Shown here: positions 1 to 6,195 of the stretch, in pieces
How positions within the stretch are numbered: the stretch's first letter is position 1
How the letters are laid out: each line of letters opens with the position of its first letter
Assembly: GCA_946615785.1 (NCBI GenBank)
Contig: CAMOIA010000075.1
Span: 1-7,494 of the forward strand
From: an uncultured Clostridia bacterium
GTDB taxonomy: Bacteria; Bacillota; Clostridia; Christensenellales; Aristaeellaceae
Length of the DNA: 7,494 bases
Direction: 5' to 3'
Notes under the pieces: model-generated
What the model saw: the letters and a program-made list of their open reading frames with translations, nothing else
What the model was told of the DNA's origin: nothing
The model's database searches: none
Translations under genes and position numbers: made by a program

Positions 1-571
1 TGCCGCGAAGATAGATATTCACCTCTTCAAAATCCGCAAAGTGTTTCAGCACTTTTGCGCTCACCAGGCGGTAATCCGCGTGATTGAACACCACCTCGGC
101 GCCAAGACCGTTCAGCAGGCGGTAGAACCCTTCCGCGGTCGTCCGCTTGAACCAGGTGTCGGTATCGCGCTTGTTCCTGACGCCGTAAACAATTTCACAC
201 CCGTCAAGGTAAGCGTCTACCATGGCGTCCATGGCGTTCACGTCGTCCTGCCCGTCGCAGTCGATGGATATGGTGATATCGCAATGCTCCACGGCTTCCA
301 TCAGCCCGGCCAGCACAGCGTTCTGATGGCCGCGGTTGCGGCTTTGACAGATTCCGATATAATGCGGATCTTCCGATGAAAGGGACTGGATCAGTTCCCA
401 GGTCCGATCGTTCGAACCGTCGTTGACAAAGAGCACGCGGCTGGCGTCGCTGATTTTGCCGCTGTCTCTGAGAGACGTGAGCTTTTCCAGAAAGATCGGC
501 GCGGTGATGGGCAGAACCTGCTCCTCGTTGTAGCAGGGAATGATGATCCATAAAACAGGCCTGGCTTCCAT
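1..571 (-). CDS. GT2 family glycosyltransferase, GtrB/DPM1-like (partial, C-terminus beyond window)
   Basis: Reading from the ATG at 571-569 gives 190 residues with no stop before the window edge. Motifs are those of a GT-A fold family 2 glycosyltransferase. IIIPCYNEE (about 9-17) and VNDGSNDRT (about 49-57) bind the nucleotide sugar. SIDCDGQDD (about 102-110) carries the metal-binding DxD. GVRNKRDTD followed by FKRTTAEGFY (about 130-150), then DYRLVS (166-171) and EEVNIYLRG (182-190), match the pattern of the polyprenyl-phosphate glycosyltransferase branch (GtrB, bacterial DPM1-like). Family knowledge says such enzymes move a sugar from UDP- or GDP-sugar onto undecaprenyl phosphate at the inner face of the membrane, and usually end with two membrane helices; that part lies outside the window, so it is not verified. 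An AAGGAGG sequence on the minus strand (583-577), 5 nt upstream, supports the start. Donor sugar and pathway cannot be told from the sequence. Confidence 0.9.
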   Translation of the reverse strand, partial: MEARPVLWIIIPCYNEEQVLPITAPIFLEKLTSLRDSGKISDASRVLFVNDGSNDRTWELIQSLSSEDPHYIGICQSRNRGHQNAVLAGLMEAVEHCDITISIDCDGQDDVNAMDAMVDAYLDGCEIVYGVRNKRDTDTWFKRTTAEGFYRLLNGLGAEVVFNHADYRLVSAKVLKHFADFEEVNIYLRG

Positions 572-637
572 AGATGCCTCCTTCAGGCGTTCTGCTGTCG
601 GAAAACGGAATGCCGTGCTAAACATGGCACAAGGATG

Positions 638-666
638 ATTATACCATGAATTGAACAGGGTGACCA
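638..666 (-). promoter_or_regulatory. Sigma-A-type promoter of the glycosyltransferase gene
   Basis: On the minus strand there is a perfect -10 TATAAT (643-638) preceded by TGG, which makes an extended -10. A weak -35, TGGTCA (666-661), lies 17 nt upstream. Transcription would start near 631, giving a leader of about 60 nt before the ATG at 571. The -35 lies inside a symmetric dyad at 653-671. Confidence 0.7.
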
Positions 667-671
667 CGTTC
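653..671. promoter_or_regulatory. Operator-like 19-bp dyad over the glycosyltransferase -35
   Basis: GAACAGGGTGACCACGTTC is symmetric about position 662 in the form GAAC-nn-GGT-n-ACC-nn-GTTC, with seven paired positions on each side. It covers the -35 hexamer of the minus-strand promoter, the usual place for a repressor site. The binding protein is unknown, and function is inferred only from symmetry and position. Confidence 0.4.
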
Positions 672-735
672 TTTTGCATTGTTTACAGGTTATCACGACA
701 TCCGCAGGCGGTTCCACCCCCCGGAAGGGGGACGC

Positions 736-764
736 TTTACGAAAACGGCCGCCTGTGGTATACT
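736..764 (+). promoter_or_regulatory. Sigma-A-type promoter of the small membrane protein gene
   Basis: The -35 is TTTACG (736-741), followed by a 17-nt spacer and the -10 TATACT (759-764) with TGG directly before it (extended -10). The start would be near 771, about 28 nt before the ATG at 799. Just upstream, 717-731 holds a C-run and G-run inverted repeat (CCCCC...GGGGG) of unknown meaning. Confidence 0.7.
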
Positions 765-798
765 GCGATTGCGAGACTGACAAAGAAGGGATGAAAGT

Positions 799-1275
799 AT
801 GTACCGATACTCTTCCAACATGAATCAGGGAATTGAAAACAGGCAAAACCGGCAGGTGATCCGCGTGCTCCTGTTTGTCTGCGTGATCCTGGCGGTGGCG
901 GTGGCGGTGCTTTCCTATTTTCTGATCTCCGGGGGAGATCCGGGAACGAATCTGCGCCATGAGATCGGCGGACGCATTTCATCCGATCTTTCCAACGCCA
1001 TCACTTCGCTGAACCGCATGGAGCGAACCGCCACCTCCAAAACGATGTCTGATATCGGCAAAGTGCGGCAATATATCTACAGCATGGAACAGATGAACCG
1101 CCTGTGCATTTCGGTATGCGGGGACCGGGTCATCCCGGACGATGTTTTTACCACCCTGTACAGCGATCTTGACCGGTTCGACACGCTGACGCAGGGCGCC
1201 AAATCCTCCACCATGGACGCGCAGGCGCTTCTCCTGACCCATTTGACAAACCTTCAGACCCTGATCCTTCAATAA
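799..1275 (+). CDS. Small single-pass membrane protein, unknown function
   Basis: This 158-residue protein matches no family I recognise. Residues 1-20 are polar with several arginines. A strongly hydrophobic segment follows at about 22-43 (VLLFVCVILAVAVAVLSYFL) without a clear signal-peptidase site, so it is probably a membrane anchor with the N-terminus inside by the positive-inside rule. Residues 45-158 would then lie outside. That part is rich in Ser, Thr, Asp and Met and looks mostly helical, with two close cysteines (C103 and C107, CISVC) that could form a disulfide. The start is supported by AGAAGGG about 8 nt upstream and by a good promoter 28 nt before it. The gene stands alone: it diverges from the glycosyltransferase and ends at a strong terminator 15 nt after its stop. 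It is a real gene by promoter, ribosome site, terminator and composition; its role is not known. Confidence 0.8.
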   Translation: MYRYSSNMNQGIENRQNRQVIRVLLFVCVILAVAVAVLSYFLISGGDPGTNLRHEIGGRISSDLSNAITSLNRMERTATSKTMSDIGKVRQYIYSMEQMNRLCISVCGDRVIPDDVFTTLYSDLDRFDTLTQGAKSSTMDAQALLLTHLTNLQTLILQ

Positions 1276-1289
1276 AGCGGAATCTTGCG

Positions 1290-1322
1290 ACGAGCTGCAG
1301 GCAGTGCCTGCAGCTCGTTTTT
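1290..1322 (+). terminator. Intrinsic terminator of the 799-1275 gene, between convergent genes
   Basis: A perfect 13-bp stem (1290-1302 pairing with 1306-1318), with a 3-nt loop AGT, is followed by a T run at 1318-1322. The T run is on the plus strand only. Read on the minus strand, the same hairpin begins 2-3 nt after the stop codon of the converging gene but has no U-tract beyond it, so it is a poorer terminator in that direction. The minus-strand stop codon (1323-1321) overlaps the T run. Confidence 0.92.
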
Positions 1323-3204
1323 AACGTCCTCTTCCGCCCGGCTGCCGCTGGGAGGGTCCGGGCATCTGCTGGGAGGGACCCGGCATCGGCTGCCCCCAGC
1401 CCTGATTCCTGCCGGAACCGCCGAGGGTGACGACGGCCTGATCCAATGTAACGGTGCCGAGGGACGTTCCGCCGCTGACGGTGCCGCTCATAAGAAGACC
1501 GTCAGTTACCTCACCGCTGACATCTGCGCCGGAAAGCACCTGACAGGTGTTTCCCGCTGCCAGTGCGGGCGAGGACAGGATGATGCAGCCGTATGCCTTT
1601 GAGGGGGTATAGCTCAGGATCCATTCTCCGTTTTCATCAAGAACGGTGATGCTTTCCCCGCCGTTGCCGGAGGCGTAGACGCACAGGCAGGGCTGCGCGG
1701 ACGAAAACGACGGAAGCTCCACCATGCCCGCGGCACCGGCTGCAACCAGCGTACCGCCCGATACGACGATGTCAAGGCCGCTGTCAAGCGCAGCGTTCGC
1801 GGAATTTGTCGGACCGTCTACCATGACCGTTCCGCCGTCGATATCAATATAGCCGTTTGAGTCCAGACCGTCACCGTCAGCGTTGACGTACACATAGCCG
1901 TCGGTAATGCGCAGGACGTTGTTTGCGTTCGTATCGAACATCATTCCGCCCCTGAAACCGCGGCCGGACGATGTGACGGTTTCTTCTTCGCCTCCGGCGG
2001 TGTTGATGCCGTCGTCGCTTGCCCTCAGGCGCGTGACGCCGCCTTCGATGGTGATCACAGGCGCTTCCAGAGCTTCGTATGATGTCAGCACGTTGATCGT
2101 GCCCCCGCTGATGAGAAGCGACAGATCCGAATGCACGCCGTCGTCGCCGGAGGACAGAGAGAGGGTGCCTCCGGAAATGGCGATGGCTTTGGCGGCGTGC
2201 AGGGAATCATCCTCCGTATCGGCCGTGACGGAACCGCCCTTGATGACGAGTATGCCGTCGGATTTCAGCCCCTTTTTGCTGACGGTGTCCGTCTGGCTGC
2301 CAAAGTCACGGTCCCAGCCGCTGCGCGATCCCCAGCCGCCGCGCTGGAAAAAGGCGTTTTCGCTGACGCCTGAGAGCACAGCGCTGCCTTCGCCTGTCGT
2401 TATGGTAACCGTGCCGTCTTCGATCACGAGTCCCTGCGCGGCCTGCAGGGCATCCTCCTGCGCTTGGACGTTCAGCGTGCCGCCGGTCATGTAGATAAAA
2501 CCTTTTCCGGCCTTATCGGAATTGTTCGATTTTAATCCGTCGCCCTTGGATAAAACCGTCAGATCGCCGCCGGCCAGGAGAATGGAGTCCTTTCCGCGCA
2601 CGCCATCTTCGTTGGCATTGACGGTGATCACGCCGCCCAGGATTTTCAGATTGTCCTTGCTGTTAATCCCGTGACGGTAAAGGGCCGTAACGGAAAGCGT
2701 TCCGCTGCCGTTCACGGTAAGGTCGGCCTTTGAATAGACGCAGGCGTTCGGCTCGTCTTCTCCCTCCGCAAGGGTGTAGTTTTCAGTGTCCGTCAGGCTG
2801 TTCGTGCTGCCTTCAAGGAGCGTCAGAACGGCTTTGTCCGCGGCATCCACCCGGATGCAGGGGCCGAACGTGCAGTGCAGCGTCAGTCCGTCCAGGATGA
2901 TGCGGACCTTCTCATCTTTTGAGACGGAAACGAGGATCTGCCCGTTATCGGATTCGCCGGAAAAAAGGTACGAACCGCCTTCTGAAATGGTCAGGACGCC
3001 GTCCGCAAAGGAAGCGCCGCTTCCGCTGACCGAAACGGTATCGCCATCGAAAACCACTTCGGTCTCGCTGCCGTCCCTGTCATCCGCAAGGTCGGCCTTT
3101 TTGATTTCCGGAACGGTATAGGCTTCTTCGGCGATGCCGGGAACGGTGGAAAAAAGGGAAAGCAGCAGCAGAAAACACTGGAGCCATGCGAGCTTTTTTG
3201 TCAT
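1321..3204 (-). CDS. Secreted Cthe_2159-type carbohydrate-binding beta-helix protein
   Basis: The 627-residue product starts with a signal peptide: basic MTKK, a hydrophobic core at 6-20 and a likely cleavage after VPGIA at residue 25. Most of residues 100-495 consists of degenerate units of about 20-25 residues of the type DG(I/L/V)-x-S...L-x-I-x-GG-(T/S/V)-x-x-V, for example HGINSKDNLKILGG, DGVHSDLSLLISGG and DGLDSNGYIDIDGG. This pattern fits a right-handed parallel beta-helix of the Pfam Cthe_2159 (DUF4353) family. The founding clostridial protein is reported to bind cellulose and pectic polymers with calcium; the many Asp residues at the turns fit calcium binding. Residues 284-305 and 411-427 are Gly/Arg-rich loops, and the C-terminus (about 597-627) is a Gly/Pro/Gln tail with two MPGPSQ copies ending in GGRGR. 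I see no LPxTG or SLH anchor. GAGGAGG (3219-3213), 8 nt before the ATG, fixes the start. No clear promoter is visible, but a terminator upstream suggests it is transcribed on its own. Confidence 0.88.
   Translation of the reverse strand: MTKKLAWLQCFLLLLSLFSTVPGIAEEAYTVPEIKKADLADDRDGSETEVVFDGDTVSVSGSGASFADGVLTISEGGSYLFSGESDNGQILVSVSKDEKVRIILDGLTLHCTFGPCIRVDAADKAVLTLLEGSTNSLTDTENYTLAEGEDEPNACVYSKADLTVNGSGTLSVTALYRHGINSKDNLKILGGVITVNANEDGVRGKDSILLAGGDLTVLSKGDGLKSNNSDKAGKGFIYMTGGTLNVQAQEDALQAAQGLVIEDGTVTITTGEGSAVLSGVSENAFFQRGGWGSRSGWDRDFGSQTDTVSKKGLKSDGILVIKGGSVTADTEDDSLHAAKAIAISGGTLSLSSGDDGVHSDLSLLISGGTINVLTSYEALEAPVITIEGGVTRLRASDDGINTAGGEEETVTSSGRGFRGGMMFDTNANNVLRITDGYVYVNADGDGLDSNGYIDIDGGTVMVDGPTNSANAALDSGLDIVVSGGTLVAAGAAGMVELPSFSSAQPCLCVYASGNGGESITVLDENGEWILSYTPSKAYGCIILSSPALAAGNTCQVLSGADVSGEVTDGLLMSGTVSGGTSLGTVTLDQAVVTLGGSGRNQGWGQPMPGPSQQMPGPSQRQPGGRGR
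1345..1386 (-). repeat. Two tandem 21-bp repeats encoding MPGPSQQ and MPGPSQR
   Basis: Residues 607-613 and 614-620 of the beta-helix protein are near-identical heptapeptides encoded by two adjacent 21-bp units that differ at few bases. They form part of a flexible, positively ended C-terminal tail. Copy number could vary by slippage. Confidence 0.75.
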
Positions 3205-3278
3205 GACACAGACCTCCTCATTGGTTAACGAAGGTATTGAACCACAACAATGTGAAAAGTTTGTGAATAAAAAAGGGT

Positions 3279-3305
3279 AAAAAAGAACCGCCCGGCGGGC
3301 GGCTC
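3279..3305 (-). terminator. Intrinsic terminator of the 3314-4240 gene
   Basis: On the minus strand, 8 nt after the stop codon, GAGCCGCCC (3305-3297) pairs with GGGCGGTTC (3293-3285) with one G-U pair and a GCC loop. Six T follow (3284-3279). A second T run lies a few bases further on. It separates the two minus-strand secreted-protein genes into distinct transcription units. Confidence 0.92.
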
Positions 3306-3313
3306 GGAAATGC

Positions 3314-4240
3314 TTATTTTTGATAGCTGACGGAGAAGGAAATCTTTGTGCGAAGGGTTTCCTCGCCCTCCGCAGAAATGACGATCGAATAAACGCCGGG
3401 ATCGGGGAGGGAAATTTTCGTCGAGAACGCGCCGGAACGGTTCGCGCTTTCTTCGATGGTCTGGCTGTAGGTGGAGGTGAGGGACAGAATGTTCACGGTG
3501 ACATTCGCGTTCGACGCGGTGGTACCCTTCACCGTAAACGTGCCGGAGGCTGTGGTGAGCGGCGGTTCGCTTGAAAAAGAAAGCTTTGCGGGCAGCTTCG
3601 GCATGGAAATGACTTCGGTGAAGGAGAAGCCGTCAAAAAGGCTGTTGAGCGCTTTTTCGTCGGCGCTCTTGAGCGTCCGCCCGCTGACCTGCATATCCAG
3701 GGTGATCAGATATCCGTTTCGGATGGTCCGGCGCTGGAAACCGTAGTATTCGATCTGTCCGTTTTCCTTGAAGCTGTATTCGGTTTTGAGAAAACGGAGC
3801 TTGGTGCCGCCGTAATTCTGCCACGTGGCGTGCGAATAGGTGTAACCGAGAAGCCCGTACGCTTCGCCGTTGGTATGGGAAGTCCTGAATTCCTTGCGCA
3901 TGGCTTCGTCCTGCTTGTTCAGGTCGAAATACATTTCGCTGTCCACCGTCACAAGGGCAGAGAGGATAAATGTGCGGTCGTTCGCGCTGTCGACCGCTTC
4001 CAGCAAAATGCCCTCGGATTCAAAAATGGCCTGCATGCCCTCAACGGTATATCCGTTCGCGGTCAGCCAGTCCTCGTGTTCGGAAAGATTGTCGTGCGTG
4101 AGCACCACGTCATAATCGTCGTCGATCAGGTTCTGTGAGACCTGAGGGCCGGAGAAGGTGTAGGTCTGTGCCAGCGCCGCGGAGCAAAAAAGAAGCGAGA
4201 TCAGAAGGACAGTTAAAAAGAAACCGCCGTATTTTCGCAT
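3314..4240 (-). CDS. Secreted protein with probable C-terminal Ig-like domain, unknown function
   Basis: The 308-residue product has a clear signal peptide: MRKY, hydrophobic core at 7-20 and probable cleavage after ALA at residue 24. The cysteine at 19 sits in LLFCS, which is not a lipobox, so it is probably released rather than lipidated. Residues about 26-212 are a mixed alpha/beta region I cannot name. The stretch RRTIRNGYLITLDMQVSGR then KSADEKALNSLFDGFSF resembles the end of PsbP-like or DUF1795-type exported domains, a weak impression only. Residues about 216-305 look like a beta-sandwich of bacterial Ig type, with alternating strands such as GTFTVKGTT, NVTVNILS and GVYSIVISAEG. AAAGGGG about 9-10 nt upstream and a good promoter support the start. 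The gene is monocistronic with its own terminator. The Ig-like domain suggests binding or display at the surface; no catalytic residues are evident. Confidence 0.82.
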   Translation of the reverse strand: MRKYGGFFLTVLLISLLFCSAALAQTYTFSGPQVSQNLIDDDYDVVLTHDNLSEHEDWLTANGYTVEGMQAIFESEGILLEAVDSANDRTFILSALVTVDSEMYFDLNKQDEAMRKEFRTSHTNGEAYGLLGYTYSHATWQNYGGTKLRFLKTEYSFKENGQIEYYGFQRRTIRNGYLITLDMQVSGRTLKSADEKALNSLFDGFSFTEVISMPKLPAKLSFSSEPPLTTASGTFTVKGTTASNANVTVNILSLTSTYSQTIEESANRSGAFSTKISLPDPGVYSIVISAEGEETLRTKISFSVSYQK

Positions 4241-4282
4241 AAAAACAAACCCCTTTCAGATCGGAAAATACCAGGTAACTTT

Positions 4283-4311
4283 ATTGTAACACTTTCGTTA
4301 TGAATTTGCAA
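4283..4311 (-). promoter_or_regulatory. Sigma-A-type promoter of the 3314-4240 gene
   Basis: On the minus strand, -35 TTGCAA (4311-4306), a 17-nt spacer and -10 TACAAT (4288-4283) preceded by TGT (extended -10). The start would be near 4276, about 36 nt before the ATG. The -35 lies between the arms of the inverted repeat GTTAT/ATAAC (4297-4301 and 4311-4315). Confidence 0.7.
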
Positions 4312-4342
4312 TAACATTCTTGATGCAGTGCCCTTTTGTTTA

Positions 4343-4351
4343 TGGTATACT
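4343..4351 (+). promoter_or_regulatory. Extended -10 promoter of the mnmG-xpt operon
   Basis: TGGTATACT at 4343-4351 is an extended -10. No good -35 is found at 16-18 nt (TTGATG lies 20 nt away), so the promoter would rely on the TG element. Start near 4358, leaving a leader of only about 28 nt: too short for a riboswitch. Confidence 0.65.
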
Positions 4352-4385
4352 TTGCGTTAATTCCCCTGGAAAGGAGGGCGGGTGA

Positions 4386-6191
4386 ATGACTTATGATGTG
4401 GCGGTGATCGGCGCGGGGCATGCCGGCTGCGAAGCTGCGCTTGCATGTGCGCGCATGGGCATGGAAACGCTCCTTCTGACGCTGAACCTCGAATCTGTCG
4501 CTTTGATGCCCTGCAACCCGTCCGTCGGCGGTACCGGCAAAGGCCAGCTTGTCCGGGAAGTGGACGCGCTCGGCGGTGAAATGGGCCTTGCGGCGGACGA
4601 CGTGACCCTGCAAAGCCGCATGCTGAACCTGTCCAAAGGTCCGGCCGTGCACTCGCTTCGCGCCCAGACGGACAAACGGGCGTATCAGGCCCGCATGCTC
4701 AAAACCCTTTTTCAGCAGGAGCGCCTCACCGTGCGTCAGGGCGAGGCCGCGAGGATTCTTGAGAAAAACGGGCGCGTCGTCGGCGTCGTGACCTGCGCGG
4801 GTGAAACGATCCCGTGCCGGAGCGCCGTGCTCGCAACAGGCGTATACTTAAAGAGCAGGATCATCATCGGCGAAACAAACTGGGAAGGCGGTCCGCAGGG
4901 CCTTCTGCCGGCAGGGGCGCTTTCCGCGGGGCTTGAAGAGCTCGGCTTCCGCCTGCGCCGCTTCAAAACCGGCACGCCGGCCAGGGTGGACGCAAGAAGC
5001 ATCGATTTTGACAAAATGGAGCCGCAGTTTGGAGACGAACCGGCAACGCCGTTTTCTTTTCTGACCGACCGCCCGATCCTGAACACCGAAAAGTGCTACC
5101 TTACGTGGACGAACGGGGAAACGCACGCGATCATCCGCGAAAACCTGTCGCGCGCGCCCATGTTTACCGGCGCCATTACGGGCATCGGCGCGAGGTACTG
5201 CCCTTCGATTGAAACGAAAATCGTCCGTTTCGCGGACAAGGACCGCCATCAGCTTTTTCTGGAACCGGAGGGGAGCGGCTATCCGGAGTGGTATGTGCAG
5301 GGCATGTCCACCTCCATGCCTCAGGACGTGCAATGGCGCATGTACCGCTCTGTCCGCGGGCTTGAACGCTGCGTGATCACCCGCTTCGCCTACGCCATCG
5401 AATACGACTGCATCGATCCGACCACGCTTTCCCCCTCCCTTCAGTCGCTCAGCGTGCAGGGGCTTTTCTTCGCGGGGCAGATCAACGGCACGTCCGGCTA
5501 CGAAGAAGCCGCCGCGCAGGGCATCGTGGCCGGAATCAACGCGGTCCGGTACCTTCAGGAAGAAGAACCGATGATCCTCGGACGGGACCAGGCGTATATC
5601 GGCGTTCTTTGCGACGATCTGACGACCAAGGGTACGGACGAACCCTACCGGATGATGACGAGCCGCGCGGAATACCGGCTGCTTCTTCGGCAGGATAACG
5701 CGGATCTGAGGCTCACGGCGCTGTCCCACCGCATGGGGCTTGCGAGCGACGAGCGCCTGAGACGGATGGAGAAAAAAGAAAAGGAAACGCGGGCGCTGAT
5801 CGAACGGCTGAAAAACGAAGGCAAACTCCAGGCGCTCAAACAGCCGGATCGGCACCTGAGCGCTGAGGAAGGCGCGCCCTATTCCCGAGAAGCGGTTCAG
5901 GAAGCGGAAATCGAGATCAAGTACGAGGGCTATCTTGACAAGGAACGGTCTCTGGTTGCAAAAATGCGCGCGATGGAGGAAAAGCTGATCCCGGGAGATA
6001 TGGACTATGCTTCTATCGACGCGCTGCGGCTGGAGGCTAGGCAGAAACTGGACGCCCAGAAGCCGCGCTCCCTCGGTCAGGCCTCCAGGATCCCCGGCGT
6101 ATCGCCGGCGGACATTTCGGTACTAATGGTATATCTGATGCGCCGGCAGGCAGATCAAGCCCAGGCGGGAAACGGTCAGGAAGGAGATTGA
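4386..6191 (+). CDS. mnmG: tRNA uridine-5-carboxymethylaminomethyl(34) synthesis enzyme MnmG
   Basis: MnmG (GidA) is the FAD-dependent partner of MnmE. The complex uses methylene-tetrahydrofolate and glycine or ammonium to modify the C5 position of wobble U34 in several tRNAs, in the cytoplasm. The 601-residue product shows the FAD dinucleotide fold GAGHAGCE (9-16), the PCNPSVGGTGKG loop (42-53) with the first conserved cysteine C43, and RYCPSIETK (270-278) with the second, C272. AGQINGTSGYEE (363-374) opens the second family signature, and the C-terminal end SLGQASRIPGVSPADISVL (562-580) is typical of the helical MnmE-binding part. It is somewhat shorter than the usual 620-630 residues, mainly around 470-510. 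In the first signature the usual Pro of GPRYCPS is Ala (GARYCPS). AAGGAGG (4371-4377) is 8 nt before the ATG. Neither mnmE nor rsmG, the usual Firmicutes neighbours, is beside it; xpt follows directly. Confidence 0.97.
   Translation: MTYDVAVIGAGHAGCEAALACARMGMETLLLTLNLESVALMPCNPSVGGTGKGQLVREVDALGGEMGLAADDVTLQSRMLNLSKGPAVHSLRAQTDKRAYQARMLKTLFQQERLTVRQGEAARILEKNGRVVGVVTCAGETIPCRSAVLATGVYLKSRIIIGETNWEGGPQGLLPAGALSAGLEELGFRLRRFKTGTPARVDARSIDFDKMEPQFGDEPATPFSFLTDRPILNTEKCYLTWTNGETHAIIRENLSRAPMFTGAITGIGARYCPSIETKIVRFADKDRHQLFLEPEGSGYPEWYVQGMSTSMPQDVQWRMYRSVRGLERCVITRFAYAIEYDCIDPTTLSPSLQSLSVQGLFFAGQINGTSGYEEAAAQGIVAGINAVRYLQEEEPMILGRDQAYIGVLCDDLTTKGTDEPYRMMTSRAEYRLLLRQDNADLRLTALSHRMGLASDERLRRMEKKEKETRALIERLKNEGKLQALKQPDRHLSAEEGAPYSREAVQEAEIEIKYEGYLDKERSLVAKMRAMEEKLIPGDMDYASIDALRLEARQKLDAQKPRSLGQASRIPGVSPADISVLMVYLMRRQADQAQAGNGQEGD
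6181..6186 (+). promoter_or_regulatory. xpt ribosome-binding site inside the end of mnmG
   Basis: AAGGAG lies in the last codons of mnmG, 9 nt before the xpt ATG at 6196, while mnmG stops at 6191. Ribosomes ending mnmG would cover the xpt start, so translation is probably coupled. Confidence 0.75.
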
Positions 6192-6195
6192 GGAC

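Noticed and set aside
41..379. A 112-codon plus-strand frame at the left edge
   Set aside because: Antisense to the glycosyltransferase, whose catalytic motifs are clear on the minus strand.
1907..2494. A 195-codon plus-strand frame inside the beta-helix gene
   Set aside because: A Ser/Pro-rich shadow of the repeated Asp/Gly-rich coding sequence on the other strand.
4848..5855. A 335-codon open frame on the minus strand inside mnmG
   Set aside because: It is fully antisense to an unmistakable mnmG, is rich in Arg, His and Ala as expected of a GC-rich shadow frame, and has no plausible domain.
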